DNA from: an uncultured Lachnospiraceae bacterium
Lineage (GTDB): Bacteria; Bacillota; Clostridia; Lachnospirales; Lachnospiraceae
DNA length: 64,000 nucleotides
Direction: 5' to 3'
Assembly (NCBI GenBank): GCA_900317915.1
Contig: ONIO01000001.1
Span: 124,001 to 188,000 of the forward strand
The notes under the pieces were generated by a model. That model ran no database searches. It was not told the origin of the DNA and saw only the letters and a program-made list of their open reading frames with translations. The translations under genes and the position numbers were made by a program. Shown piece after piece: positions 1 to 8,208 of the stretch (the stretch's first letter is position 1; every line of letters begins with the position of its first letter).

Positions 1-740
1 GGGTGGAATACCTTAAGAACCCGACCGATTCTCTCCGCGAACAGATTATTGTGGAATATGCGCCTCTGGTTAAAATTATTGCAGGTAGATTATCAATTTA
101 TCTAGGTAATAATGTGGAATATGATGATCTAGTAGGATATGGAGTCTTTGGACTGATTGATGCGATTGATAAATATGACGCTGGTAAGGATGTTAAATTC
201 GAGACCTATGCATCCCTGAGAATTCGAGGCTCTATTCTAGACCAGATTCGTCGAATGGATTGGATTCCACGTACGGTTCGTCAAAAGCAAAAGAAAATTG
301 ATGAAGCAACGAAGAACATTGAGATGAGGACAGGTCATCCTGCCACAGATGAATTATTATGTGAAGAACTAGAGATTTCTAGTGATGAACTAATGGTTTG
401 GCAGTCTCAACTGAATATTACCAATTTAATGTCCTTGAATGAATTCATGGAACAGGGGTCTGAGCCTGCAATGGATACCGTGGGTAATTCCCATTTTATT
501 CAGCCGGAAGATGAGGTGTCTCAAGAGGAATTAAAGGAAAAGCTTTCAGAGGCCTTATCTTTACTAACAGAGAAAGAGAGAAAGGTAATTCTTCTCTATT
601 ACTATGAAGAATTAACTCTTAAGGAGATTAGTGCAATTATGGAAGTGTCTGAGTCCAGAGTGTCTCAGCTTCACACCAAAGCTCTTAATAAAATGCGAAC
701 GAAATTAGGCACTTACATGGGAATCTTGCTTAATAAATGA
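1..740 (+). CDS. fliA: Flagellar sigma factor FliA/SigD (5' end outside window)
   Basis: Sigma-28 family factor that directs RNA polymerase to flagellar and chemotaxis promoters. About 245 residues are visible. Region 2 is recognisable (EYAPLVKIIAGRL, DDLVGYGVFGLIDAIDKYD, FETYASLRIRGSILDQIR), followed by a region 3 segment and a C-terminal region 4 helix-turn-helix (LTLKEISAIMEVSESRVSQLHTKAL split over the last 40 residues). The reading frame is open to the window edge. The GTG at position 3 lies where relatives already have about 15 further upstream residues, so the true start is probably outside the window. It is 12 bases upstream of fapA, which fits the tail of a large fla/che operon. Identity is confident; only the start is missing. 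Confidence 0.93.
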   Translation, partial: VEYLKNPTDSLREQIIVEYAPLVKIIAGRLSIYLGNNVEYDDLVGYGVFGLIDAIDKYDAGKDVKFETYASLRIRGSILDQIRRMDWIPRTVRQKQKKIDEATKNIEMRTGHPATDELLCEELEISSDELMVWQSQLNITNLMSLNEFMEQGSEPAMDTVGNSHFIQPEDEVSQEELKEKLSEALSLLTEKERKVILLYYYEELTLKEISAIMEVSESRVSQLHTKALNKMRTKLGTYMGILLNK

Positions 741-752
741 TATTGAGGGGAT

Positions 753-2351
753 ATGGAACAAAATAATGCTTACTTAAGAATAGCAATACATCAAGGGAAA
801 GCATATTGTAAATTATTTGCAGCAAAGGATGGTGGGGCACGCCTTGATATTAAAGAGGCTGAGCACTATTTATTTGTTGCAGGTATTTATAATTATGACA
901 AAACCGAATTTCGTTCCTTTATACAAGCAGGAAATGAAGGGGTCCTTTACCTAGGACCTTATTCATTTCCTGCTTTTTCTGCAATTTTAGAGACAACCAT
1001 AGCTGAGGATGATATGACCTGTTTCGGTAAGGTATATCCCCCATCCTTGAATGGATCAGAACTTAGCCGGGCAGATATTGTGAATGGTCTTAAAAAGGTT
1101 GGGGTTCGCTATGGAATTCAAGATGATACCATAGAGGAATTTCTGAAGAAACCTGTATATTTTACAGATATTCCTTTTGCTCTTGGAGAAAGAGAAGTGG
1201 AAGGAAAAGATGCATCCATTGAGTATCACTTTAATGCGAATCCAAGTCGTCGTCCGAACCTGAATGAGGATGGATCTGTCGATTATCATGACTTGGAGAT
1301 AATGAATCCAATAGCCAAGGGGGATCTGTTAGCAACACTTTATCCTGCTGATTTAGGTCAAATTGGCTCAGATGTATTTGGCCATAAACTTCATCCATTG
1401 CCAGTGAAACAACTGATGCTGTCCTATGGAAGGGATATCCAGCTAGATGAGGACAGGGTTCACATTTATTCTGATGTGGATGGATATGTACGACTAAATC
1501 AGGGTAAGGTGGAAGTGTCAAAAGTATATCTGGTTTCTGGTGATGTAGATACGTCCACAGGCGACATCAAATTCCCAGGTAGTGTACATGTAAAAGGTTC
1601 TGTCCGAGGTGGATTTCGCATTGAATGTGATGGTAATATAGAAGTAGATGGTGTCGTAGAGGATGCAACCCTTGTATCTGGCGGCGATATCATTGTGAAA
1701 CACGGCATCCAGGGAAGACATAAGGGGAACATCCGAGCACAGGGAAATCTGATTTGTAAGTTTATTGAGTCAGGCAATGCTACAGTTGGCGGATATGTGG
1801 AGGCTGGCTCTCTTATTATGAGCGAGGTTTCTGCAGAAGGAGACATTAATATCGAAGAAAAGAAGGGCTCTATTACAGGAGGAAAGCTTCGCTCCGGAGG
1901 CAATATTTGCGCCCAGGTGATTGGCTCAGATGTAGAGACAGCCACACGAGTGGAGATTGGTCCTGACTTTGAAACGAAAAAGAGATATAAAGAGCTTGAA
2001 GGCATACTTTCTAGTGCATCGAAAACCATCGAAGAGTCTGTTCCGGAATTGCAGAAAATGAAGCTTTCCATTGAAAGAGGCAATCGTATGGAAGGAAAAC
2101 AGGCGATTTATTTCCGAAAATTAATGACCGCTGTGGAAGAGGCACAGGAAATAATCCATGCCAATGAAGCGGAATATCAGGAATGCCAGACGAAAATGGC
2201 AGCCTCTGAGATGGCCCGTGTGTCTGTGGCAAGAACCATATATCCAGGGACAACGATTGTACTAGGTGCTCTTTCAATTACATTGAGGAAGAAATATTCA
2301 CATATATATTTTTCGAATGTGGGCGGGGAGATTAAACCACAATTACTATAA
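753..2351 (+). CDS. fapA: FapA family protein (DUF342)
   Basis: Protein of 532 residues of the FapA/DUF342 family, often encoded in flagellar operons; its biochemical role is poorly known. The N-terminal third (to about residue 160) is the FapA N-terminal domain. Residues about 175-400 form a glycine-rich right-handed beta-helix, seen as spaced repeats such as GDIKFPGSVHVKGSVRGG and GNIEVDGVVEDATLVSGGD. Residues about 405-480 are a predicted coiled coil (KKRYKELEGILSSASKTIEE), and a short beta segment closes the protein. The ATG at 753 follows GAGGGG. It sits between fliA and two small flagellar-operon genes, which supports a link to motility or cell-surface assembly. Confidence 0.88.
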   Translation: MEQNNAYLRIAIHQGKAYCKLFAAKDGGARLDIKEAEHYLFVAGIYNYDKTEFRSFIQAGNEGVLYLGPYSFPAFSAILETTIAEDDMTCFGKVYPPSLNGSELSRADIVNGLKKVGVRYGIQDDTIEEFLKKPVYFTDIPFALGEREVEGKDASIEYHFNANPSRRPNLNEDGSVDYHDLEIMNPIAKGDLLATLYPADLGQIGSDVFGHKLHPLPVKQLMLSYGRDIQLDEDRVHIYSDVDGYVRLNQGKVEVSKVYLVSGDVDTSTGDIKFPGSVHVKGSVRGGFRIECDGNIEVDGVVEDATLVSGGDIIVKHGIQGRHKGNIRAQGNLICKFIESGNATVGGYVEAGSLIMSEVSAEGDINIEEKKGSITGGKLRSGGNICAQVIGSDVETATRVEIGPDFETKKRYKELEGILSSASKTIEESVPELQKMKLSIERGNRMEGKQAIYFRKLMTAVEEAQEIIHANEAEYQECQTKMAASEMARVSVARTIYPGTTIVLGALSITLRKKYSHIYFSNVGGEIKPQLL

Positions 2352-2375
2352 TTAGTTATGAGGAGGATTTTAGAA

Positions 2376-2699
2376 ATGATAATTCATCCAGTGGAATACA
2401 ATGGGATTATCCAAAGTTCCGCGGAAATTGCTCATTCAAAGCAAAGCGAGGATGCGAAGGCCTTGCTCCAGCAATCTGCACTGCAAAGTATTGCAAATGA
2501 GACTGCAAATGAACAGATTCATGAAGTGAAAGGTGATATCAACACAGATAAGGAGACTTTTGATCCTAATCGTGATGGTGATGGAAGCGGATATCAGAAA
2601 CAAAAGGACAAAGAAGAAAAAAATAGAAAGAAAAAACAAAAGGTAGTAGGAAAAGTGGTTGATAAAAATAGTCATCCTCATTTTGATATGTCTGTTTGA
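2376..2699 (+). CDS. Small charged hypothetical protein in flagellar operon
   Basis: A 107-residue protein with no family I recognise. The start is set at the ATG at 2376 because AGGAGG at 2361-2366 is spaced nine bases before it; the ATG at 2358 lies upstream of that ribosome binding site. Residues 1-50 look helical and Ala/Gln-rich (SEDAKALLQQSALQSIANE). Residues about 65-95 are highly charged and low-complexity, with a DPNRDGDGSGYQKQ stretch followed by a run of Lys/Glu. There is no signal peptide or membrane segment, so it is likely cytosolic. It lies between fapA and the DUF6115-like gene, so a motility-related role is plausible but unproven. Confidence 0.72.
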   Translation: MIIHPVEYNGIIQSSAEIAHSKQSEDAKALLQQSALQSIANETANEQIHEVKGDINTDKETFDPNRDGDGSGYQKQKDKEEKNRKKKQKVVGKVVDKNSHPHFDMSV

Positions 2700-2758
2700 T
2701 GGACTATTTTGTTATAATCAAAAAAGTGTGTTTGAAATAGTAATTGAGGAGTATGAAC

Positions 2759-3472
2759 ATGACAGGACTTGAAATTGGAGTTCTATTGGTTGGCGTATTG
2801 TTTTTGCTGATGAGTTTTTTCTTGCAAGACAAACTGACACCATCTGACTTAGAAGAAATCGAAAAGCTTAGTAAGGATGAAATCCGTGTATTAATCAAGC
2901 GGGAACTTAGCTCTGCAGAAAAGGAAATTCATGATACTATCAATCAGAGAATTGATGATTCCTATGAGGAATTGGATCGAAAAACAGATAAGGAAACCAA
3001 TGATAAAATAAAGGAAATCAGTGAATTCTCTGATTCGGTTTTAGATTCTATGAACAAGTCTCATAAAGAGATTATGTTTATGTATGACATGCTCAATGAT
3101 AAGCAGAAGAAAGTTACGGAATTAACCAAAGAAGTGCAGGAGTTAGAATCTGTTTCTCGAGGCCTGATTGAAACAATTGATCAAAAGAAGATGGAACTAC
3201 AGAATCTTCAGGTAGAACTGGATGAGAGAAAAGTGCCTGCAATGACATCCTCTGAAATCATTGAGTCCAATACTCCTGTTGAACCTTCTTTAGAGGAGGA
3301 ATTTGTTAAGAACTACGCGCCTACTTCAGATGAAAGTAATGGAAGTAATGCGAACCAAAAGATTCTTGAATTAAAGAAGCAAGGATACTCTGAAGTAGAA
3401 ATTGCTAAGAAACTTGGCAAGGGTTTAGGCGAAGTAAAACTTGTTTTAGGATTGTTCCAAAGCAATATGTAA
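2759..3472 (+). CDS. Membrane-anchored coiled-coil protein, DUF6115-like
   Basis: A 237-residue protein. The ATG at 2759 is preferred because GAGGAG at 2746-2751 lies seven bases upstream; TTG 2744 and ATG 2753 overlap or abut this site. Residues 4-22 form one membrane segment (GLEIGVLLVGVLFLLMSFF). Residues about 30-165 are a long charged coiled coil. The C-terminal 35 residues read as a helix-turn-helix-like module (LKKQGYSEVEIAKKLGKGLG). This plan matches the DUF6115 proteins that follow fapA in flagellar operons of clostridia. The function is unknown. A TATAAT at 2713-2718 could be an internal promoter, but I see no matching -35 box. Confidence 0.75.
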   Translation: MTGLEIGVLLVGVLFLLMSFFLQDKLTPSDLEEIEKLSKDEIRVLIKRELSSAEKEIHDTINQRIDDSYEELDRKTDKETNDKIKEISEFSDSVLDSMNKSHKEIMFMYDMLNDKQKKVTELTKEVQELESVSRGLIETIDQKKMELQNLQVELDERKVPAMTSSEIIESNTPVEPSLEEEFVKNYAPTSDESNGSNANQKILELKKQGYSEVEIAKKLGKGLGEVKLVLGLFQSNM

Positions 3473-3486
3473 GGAGCACTAAATAG

Positions 3487-4107
3487 ATGAAGAGAAAATA
3501 TTTTTTAAGAGGTCTTGGGCTTGGCCTGATAACAGCAAGCTTGATGTTTGCCTTTGCATTCATCTTCTATAAACCAACTCTATCGGAGTCGGAGATAAAG
3601 AAGCAGGCAAAAGCACTTGGAATGGTTGAATCTACCAATAATAAGAATTCATCGAATCAGAGTACAGATGAAAAGGATTCGGATAAGAAAAAGTCAGAGT
3701 CGGATACAGATTCAAAGGATGATTCAAAGGATGATTCAAATTCTCTTGATACTACTACAACAGAGTCTAAGACAGACGACAATGGGGTAGTTACAAATAC
3801 CGTAACGAATCCTGATGGCAGTACAACAACTACCACCAGTATCCCTGGGGATGTATCTAAACTAGGAGATAAGTCAGCTACAACAAATTCAGGAAAGAAT
3901 ATCGTAATCTCTGTTGCAGGGGGTGAGAACTCAGCGGCTGTAAGCTTAGATCTATTTCATAAAGGTCTGGTATCAGATAATGCGGAATTTGATAAATATA
4001 TAGAAAGTACTGGAAAGGATAATTCTATTCGGCCAGGAACCTATGAGATTCCAGAGGGCAGTACCTACGCCCAAATTGCTGATATTATTACTACTCGAAA
4101 GAAATGA
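3487..4107 (+). CDS. Membrane-anchored MltG/YceG-like LysM-type domain protein
   Basis: A 206-residue protein with an N-terminal membrane anchor (residues 8-29, GLGLGLITASLMFAFAFIFY), a Ser/Asp/Lys-rich linker with repeated KDDSKDDS, a Thr-rich stretch (residues about 95-120), and a C-terminal domain. That domain (KNIVISVAGGENSAAVSLDL to RPGTYEIPEGSTYAQIADII) resembles the LysM-like N-terminal subdomain of the endolytic transglycosylase MltG. The catalytic YceG domain that normally follows is absent, so cleavage activity is not expected from this polypeptide. It follows the DUF6115-like gene by 14 bases and probably shares its transcript. A role in cell-wall binding outside the membrane is an inference. 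Confidence 0.7.
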   Translation: MKRKYFLRGLGLGLITASLMFAFAFIFYKPTLSESEIKKQAKALGMVESTNNKNSSNQSTDEKDSDKKKSESDTDSKDDSKDDSNSLDTTTTESKTDDNGVVTNTVTNPDGSTTTTTSIPGDVSKLGDKSATTNSGKNIVISVAGGENSAAVSLDLFHKGLVSDNAEFDKYIESTGKDNSIRPGTYEIPEGSTYAQIADIITTRKK

Positions 4108-4138
4108 TCTGACAAGTAAGCATGACATTTCGAAGGCT

Positions 4139-4238
4139 TTTAACTCAGTCGGAGAAATCCCCTACCTCTAAGTGTTAGCGTAGGTGGGGGTTATGACAAA
4201 CTATACTAAGTCGGGGTACAAGCTCCGACTGAGTTAAA
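4139..4238. repeat. Palindromic repeat element, copy 1 (complete)
   Basis: A 100-base element bounded by perfect 16-base inverted repeats (TTTAACTCAGTCGGAG at 4139-4154 and its complement at 4223-4238). Inside is a second hairpin with nine-base arms at 4159-4167 and 4182-4190 (CCCCTACCT/AGGTGGGGG, one G-U pair). Bases 4139-4213 match 10241-10315 with three substitutions and no gaps. The nested palindromes resemble the ends of IS200/IS605-type elements or a non-autonomous derivative, but no transposase gene is near. It starts 31 bases after the MltG-like gene. Confidence 0.8.
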
Positions 4239-4240
4239 CG

Positions 4241-4418
4241 CTCCGCGAGGATGCGCACGGATTCGGACAGGAATTTGTCTGCTGAAGCAGACCCGAATCC
4301 GGCGCGCGGGTATGGTAACATCTTTATGTTTTGTAGTTTACACATATTGGGGATTCGAAATCCGGTGCCTTAGATTGGGTCGATTTCAGATAGGATCCAA
4401 TATGGAAGTTTAACCAAT
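4241..4418 (+). promoter_or_regulatory. Structured leader region upstream of rpsB
   Basis: The rest of the 323-base gap before rpsB has no credible ORF but several stems. GGATTCGG 4259-4266 pairs with CCGAATCC 4293-4300, enclosing GTCTGC-TGAA-GCAGAC (4277-4292); CCGCG 4243-4247 can pair with CGCGG 4305-4309. A small hairpin follows at 4351-4363 (GGATT/AATCC). ATTGGGTC 4374-4381 pairs with GATCCAAT 4394-4401, and a second CCAAT at 4414-4418 touches the ribosome binding site. A leader for S2 autoregulation is an inference; I could not place a convincing promoter. Confidence 0.5.
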
Positions 4419-4430
4419 GGAGGTTATCAA

Positions 4431-5150
4431 ATGAGCGTTTTATCAATGAAACAGTTACTTGAGGCAGGCGTACACTTCGGTCACCAGACTAGAAGATGGA
4501 ACCCTAAGATGGCTCCTTACATCTTCACAGAGCGTAATGGTATCTACATCATCGATCTGCAGAAGACTGTAGGCATGATCGACACTGCTTACAACGCAGT
4601 ATACGACATCGCTGCACAGGGTGGTACCATTCTTTTCGTTGGTACTAAGAAGCAGGCACAGGATGCTGTACGTGACGAAGCTGAGCGTTGTGGTATGTTC
4701 TACATCAACGAGCGTTGGCTTGGTGGTATGCTTACTAACTGGAAGACAATCCAGTCTCGTATCGATCGTCTGAAGAAGATTGAGCGTATGCAGGAAGATG
4801 GTACTTTCGATGTTCTTCCTAAGAAGGAAGTTATGGAGCTGAAGAAAGAACTTGATAAGCTTCAGAAGAACCTTGGCGGTATCAAGGAAATGAAGAGAAT
4901 TCCTGATGCAATCTTCGTTATCGATCCTAAGAAGGAACACCTTTGCATTAGAGAAGCTCAGTCTCTTGGAATCACTGTAATCGGTATCGCTGATACTAAC
5001 TGTGATCCAGATGATCTTGACTTCGTAATTCCTGGTAACGATGATGCTATCCGTGCTGTAAAGCTTCTGACTGCAACTATGGCTGATGCTGTTGTTGAGG
5101 CTAAGCAGGGCGCTGAGAATGCAGCACCTGAGGCTGAGGACGCTGAGTAA
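4431..5150 (+). CDS. rpsB: 30S ribosomal protein S2
   Basis: Ribosomal protein S2, part of the small-subunit body near the platform, needed for binding S1 and initiating on mRNAs. It is 239 residues, normal for the family. It has the typical [20 protein letters not shown] start, the [12 protein letters not shown] segment, the [10 protein letters not shown] signature and the conserved [12 protein letters not shown] and [10 protein letters not shown] motifs, then an acidic Ala/Glu tail. The start has GGAGG at 4419-4423 with seven bases spacing. The gene is followed by tsf, the classic rpsB-tsf pair. Codon use is strongly biased (frequent GGT, CGT, AAG), as expected for a highly expressed gene. 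Confidence 0.98.
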   Translation: MSVLSMKQLLEAGVHFGHQTRRWNPKMAPYIFTERNGIYIIDLQKTVGMIDTAYNAVYDIAAQGGTILFVGTKKQAQDAVRDEAERCGMFYINERWLGGMLTNWKTIQSRIDRLKKIERMQEDGTFDVLPKKEVMELKKELDKLQKNLGGIKEMKRIPDAIFVIDPKKEHLCIREAQSLGITVIGIADTNCDPDDLDFVIPGNDDAIRAVKLLTATMADAVVEAKQGAENAAPEAEDAE

Positions 5151-5189
5151 TATTTAAATACGAACCGTTCGGTTGATTGAAGAGGGCCT

Positions 5190-5220
5190 GGGTCTATATT
5201 GTGACTTATAGACCCTTTTC
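5190..5220 (+). terminator. Hairpin with U-tract between rpsB and tsf
   Basis: Nine-base stem GGGTCTATA (5190-5198) and TATAGACCC (5207-5215) followed by TTTTC. It has the form of an intrinsic terminator and probably trims rpsB readthrough into tsf, setting their ratio. The U-tract is short, so partial termination is more likely than full. Confidence 0.7.
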
Positions 5221-5273
5221 ATGTCGAATGGGGTTATACAATAACTATTTTAAATTTTCGGAGGATATATAAG

Positions 5274-6203
5274 ATGGCTATTACAGCAAAGATGGTAAAA
5301 GAACTTCGTGAAGAGACTGGTGCAGGAATGATGGAGTGCAAGAAGGCACTTGCTGAGACCAACGGTAACATTGAGGAGGCAATTGAGTTCCTTCGTAAGA
5401 ATGGTCAGGCTAAGGCTGAGAAGAAGGCTAGCCGTATTGCTGCTGAGGGTCTTTGCCTTGTAGCAAACGATGGTGACAAGAAGGCTGTTGTTGTTGAGGT
5501 TAACTCTGAGACTGATTTCGTTGCATCTAACGAGAAGTTCCAGACTTACGTTAAGGAAGTTGCAGCTCATGCACTGAACAGCTCTGCTGCAGATATCGAC
5601 GGATTCTTGGCTGAGAAGTGGGATGATGCGAAGACTGTACAGGAGCAGCTTGTTGAAGAAATCTCTGTTATCGGTGAGAAGCTGTCTATCCGTCGTTTTG
5701 AGCGCGTTTGTGAAGAGAATGGTTTCGTTGTATCTTATACTCATGGTAACGGACGTATCTCTGTACTTGTTGATGCAGAGTGTGCTGTTGTTAATGACGA
5801 AGCTAAGGAAGCTGTTCATAACATCGCTATGCAGATTGCAGCTCTGAATCCTAAGTACCTTTCTGATAAGGATGTTGATCAGGAATTCATCGCTCATGAG
5901 ACTGAGATTATCAAGGCTCAGATCGAGAACGATCCTAAGGAGTCCCAGAAGCCTGAGAAGGTTAAGGAAGGCATGATCAAGGGTAGAATTAACAAGGAGC
6001 TGAAGGAAGTATGTCTTCTGGATCAGCCATACGTTAAGGCTACTGATGGTAAGCAGAACGTTGCTAAGTACATCGAGGAAGTTTCTAAGCAGATCGGTGC
6101 GCCTCTTACTCTTAAGAAGTTCGTACGTTTCGAGACAGGCGAAGGTATGGAGAAGAAGAACGAAGATTTCGCAGCTGAAGTTGCAGCTCAGATCAACGGC
6201 TAA
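5274..6203 (+). CDS. tsf: Translation elongation factor Ts
   Basis: EF-Ts, the GDP-GTP exchange factor for EF-Tu. It is 309 residues. The N-terminal UBA-like domain has the family signature (KELREETGAGMMECKKAL, residues about 9-26), and the TDFVA motif that contacts EF-Tu is present (NSETDFVASNEKF, around residue 82). The two core subdomains follow, with a C-terminal module ending EGMEKKNEDFAAEVAAQI. The start ATG follows CGGAGG at 5261-5266. It is downstream of rpsB behind a hairpin. Codon bias matches rpsB. Confidence 0.98.
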   Translation: MAITAKMVKELREETGAGMMECKKALAETNGNIEEAIEFLRKNGQAKAEKKASRIAAEGLCLVANDGDKKAVVVEVNSETDFVASNEKFQTYVKEVAAHALNSSAADIDGFLAEKWDDAKTVQEQLVEEISVIGEKLSIRRFERVCEENGFVVSYTHGNGRISVLVDAECAVVNDEAKEAVHNIAMQIAALNPKYLSDKDVDQEFIAHETEIIKAQIENDPKESQKPEKVKEGMIKGRINKELKEVCLLDQPYVKATDGKQNVAKYIEEVSKQIGAPLTLKKFVRFETGEGMEKKNEDFAAEVAAQING

Positions 6204-6232
6204 TTTTCTTAACCATAGATTCGTAAGAATAT

Positions 6233-6268
6233 ACAAAGAGAATCACTTCGGTGATTCTCTTTGTAATA
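6233..6268 (+). terminator. Strong UUCG hairpin after tsf
   Basis: Perfect 14-base stem (6233-6246 with 6251-6264) closed by a TTCG tetraloop, 30 bases after the tsf stop. The stem's 3' arm is U-rich, but a long U-tract is missing after it (AATACT), so it is terminator-like, or an mRNA 3'-end stabiliser. Confidence 0.65.
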
Positions 6269-6414
6269 CTATAAAAGTGTAGTTGTTAGAGCGTTATTAA
6301 CTCTGACATCTGCACTTATTTTTTATTGAAAAAAGTCAAAAACTTTGTATAGCAGTATCATTTTTTCTTTTCTTACTTTATAATAATAGAAAAATATAAA
6401 GGATAGAAAAGGTC

Positions 6415-7329
6415 ATGAATGAAGCAAATGAATTAGATTTGGAACGTTATCGAAATAAGAGAAAACGTGTGAAAAAGATGAAGTCCGGAATCATGGGTTT
6501 CCTTTTGATATGGGTTCTGATTTCCACAATCGTGATGTCATTTTTGGTATATAAAGTATATTCCTTACAAAAGCAGATGAATTCCATTCTAAATGGTACC
6601 AAAACCACATCTTTGAGCAGTTCATCCGTAAAGAATATAGATAGTAGATTGGTACAGGGTAATTCTGGGGCTGATGAAGAGAATCTTAGAGCTCCCGATG
6701 ATGTGTTGAAGGTCTATTTGACCTTTGATGATGGTCCTAGCAATAATTCCAATCAGATTTTAGATATCTTAGATGACTACAATGTGAAGGCAACTTTTTT
6801 TGTAAATGGGAGAGAGGATGAAAATAGCCTCGCTGTATATAAGAGAATTGCTGATGAGGGTCATAGTATTGGAATGCATTCCTATTCCCATAAATATAAG
6901 GATCTATACAAATCTCTGGATTCTTTTATAGAGGATACAAATCGTATTCATCAATTGATTCTTGATACTACAGGTCAGGATTGCAAATTGTACCGTTTTC
7001 CTGGTGGCTCATCGAATCAGGTGAGTGATACAGACATGTCTCAATATATCGCATATCTTAATGACAATCATATTAAATATATGGATTGGAATGTATCTAG
7101 TGGAGATGCTTCTTCTTCCCAATATACCGCCGACGATGTTATTGAAAACGTGATGAAAGATGTGGTAAGATATAAAACGTCAGTTGTATTGATGCATGAT
7201 GCCAATACGAAGAATGCAACAGTAGAGGCACTGCCTCGTCTAATTGAGAGATTACGGGCAGAAGGCGCAATTATTCTTCCAATAACTGACGAAACTAAAT
7301 TGATACAGCATGTTACACTTGATAAGTGA
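6415..7329 (+). CDS. Polysaccharide deacetylase (NodB domain), membrane-anchored
   Basis: A 304-residue carbohydrate esterase family 4 protein, likely removing acetyl groups from peptidoglycan or another surface glycan. A basic cytosolic segment (residues 1-24) precedes one membrane helix (about 25-47), then a short linker and the NodB domain from about residue 95. Motif 1 is TFDDGPS (residues 103-109) with both aspartates. Motif 2 is HSIGMHSYSH with the two zinc-binding histidines. RFPGGSSN matches motif 3, and VVLMHD carries the late catalytic histidine. A TATAAT at 6379-6384 lies upstream without a clear -35. Substrate is not determined. Confidence 0.9.
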   Translation: MNEANELDLERYRNKRKRVKKMKSGIMGFLLIWVLISTIVMSFLVYKVYSLQKQMNSILNGTKTTSLSSSSVKNIDSRLVQGNSGADEENLRAPDDVLKVYLTFDDGPSNNSNQILDILDDYNVKATFFVNGREDENSLAVYKRIADEGHSIGMHSYSHKYKDLYKSLDSFIEDTNRIHQLILDTTGQDCKLYRFPGGSSNQVSDTDMSQYIAYLNDNHIKYMDWNVSSGDASSSQYTADDVIENVMKDVVRYKTSVVLMHDANTKNATVEALPRLIERLRAEGAIILPITDETKLIQHVTLDK

Positions 7330-7356
7330 CATAATATAATGGAGGAGCACATAAGA

Positions 7357-8208
7357 ATGGGATTTTTTAAAGAATTCAAAGAAGATTTCAGTGACGCTGT
7401 CGATGAAATCGTTCCAGATCAGCAAGAGGAAACTGTGAAGGACCAGAATGCAGACGATGTGATGGTTAACACATTAGATGATGATGTAGATGTTGACTCT
7501 GAACTGTCTAAATTAGATGGCCTTCTTGAAACAGTAGCGAAGAAGGTTGATACCGATAAAACTGTTTCAAATAATGAAGAGAATGTTTCTGATAAGAAGG
7601 ATGATATTGTTGGAAAAGTTGTAGTTGAAACACCTGTTACTACTGTAAAAAGCGAGGATAAGAAAACAATGGCTGCTGAAGAACCAAGAATCACAAATAC
7701 TGTTGATACTGTAAATACAAAGGCTGATTTCGACCTTACCAATAATGGTGAGGTTTCTGATGAGACTGCTGAAATCACTGCTGGAATGACCATTACTGGT
7801 GACTTAGAGTCCACTGGTTCTATCAATGTAGAGGGAACCGTTAAGGGAAATGTTAAGTGTAATGGTAAGCTGGTTGTAACTGGTACAATTCATGGTAACA
7901 GTGCTTCTAGCGAGTTCTTCGCTGATGCTGCTAAGGTTGAGGGCGAAGTTGTTACATCTGGTACTGCTAAGGTAGGAGCTGGTGCTGTTATTATTGGTAA
8001 TATTACAGCTGCTTCTGCAGTAATCGCTGGTGCTGTTAAGGGTGATATCGATGTACAGGGACCTGTTGTAGTTGATACTTCCGCAGTTGTTATGGGTAAT
8101 ATCAAGTCTCGTTCCGTACAGATTAATAACGGTGCTGTAATTGAAGGTTTCTGCTCACAGGCTTATGCAGATGTTGATGTAGAAAGCGTGTTTACAGATG
8201 CAGTATAA
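7357..8208 (+). CDS. Bactofilin family (polymer-forming cytoskeletal) protein
   Basis: A 283-residue protein. The start is put at the ATG at 7357, nine bases after GGAGGAG (7341-7347); the ATG at 7339 overlaps that site. The first about 140 residues are acidic, low-complexity and probably disordered, opening with an amphipathic MGFFKEFKEDFSDAVDEI helix that might touch the membrane. The C-terminal part (ITGDLESTGSINVEGTVKGN onward) is the bactofilin beta-helix, with regular Gly/Val repeats. Bactofilins form nucleotide-free filaments that scaffold envelope enzymes; the upstream neighbour is a surface polysaccharide deacetylase. The 3' end overlaps pyrH by 11 bases. Confidence 0.85.
   Translation: MGFFKEFKEDFSDAVDEIVPDQQEETVKDQNADDVMVNTLDDDVDVDSELSKLDGLLETVAKKVDTDKTVSNNEENVSDKKDDIVGKVVVETPVTTVKSEDKKTMAAEEPRITNTVDTVNTKADFDLTNNGEVSDETAEITAGMTITGDLESTGSINVEGTVKGNVKCNGKLVVTGTIHGNSASSEFFADAAKVEGEVVTSGTAKVGAGAVIIGNITAASAVIAGAVKGDIDVQGPVVVDTSAVVMGNIKSRSVQINNGAVIEGFCSQAYADVDVESVFTDAV

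Noticed and set aside
3661..3742. AAGGATGATTCA repeats in the MltG-like gene as a CRISPR or mobile repeat
   Set aside because: Short in-frame tandem repeats that encode the KDDS linker; no spacers.
5250..6236. Long minus-strand open frame opposite tsf
   Set aside because: It lies wholly antisense to tsf, has Leu/Asn/Ser-rich composition expected from the complement of biased codons, and no ribosome site or family motif.
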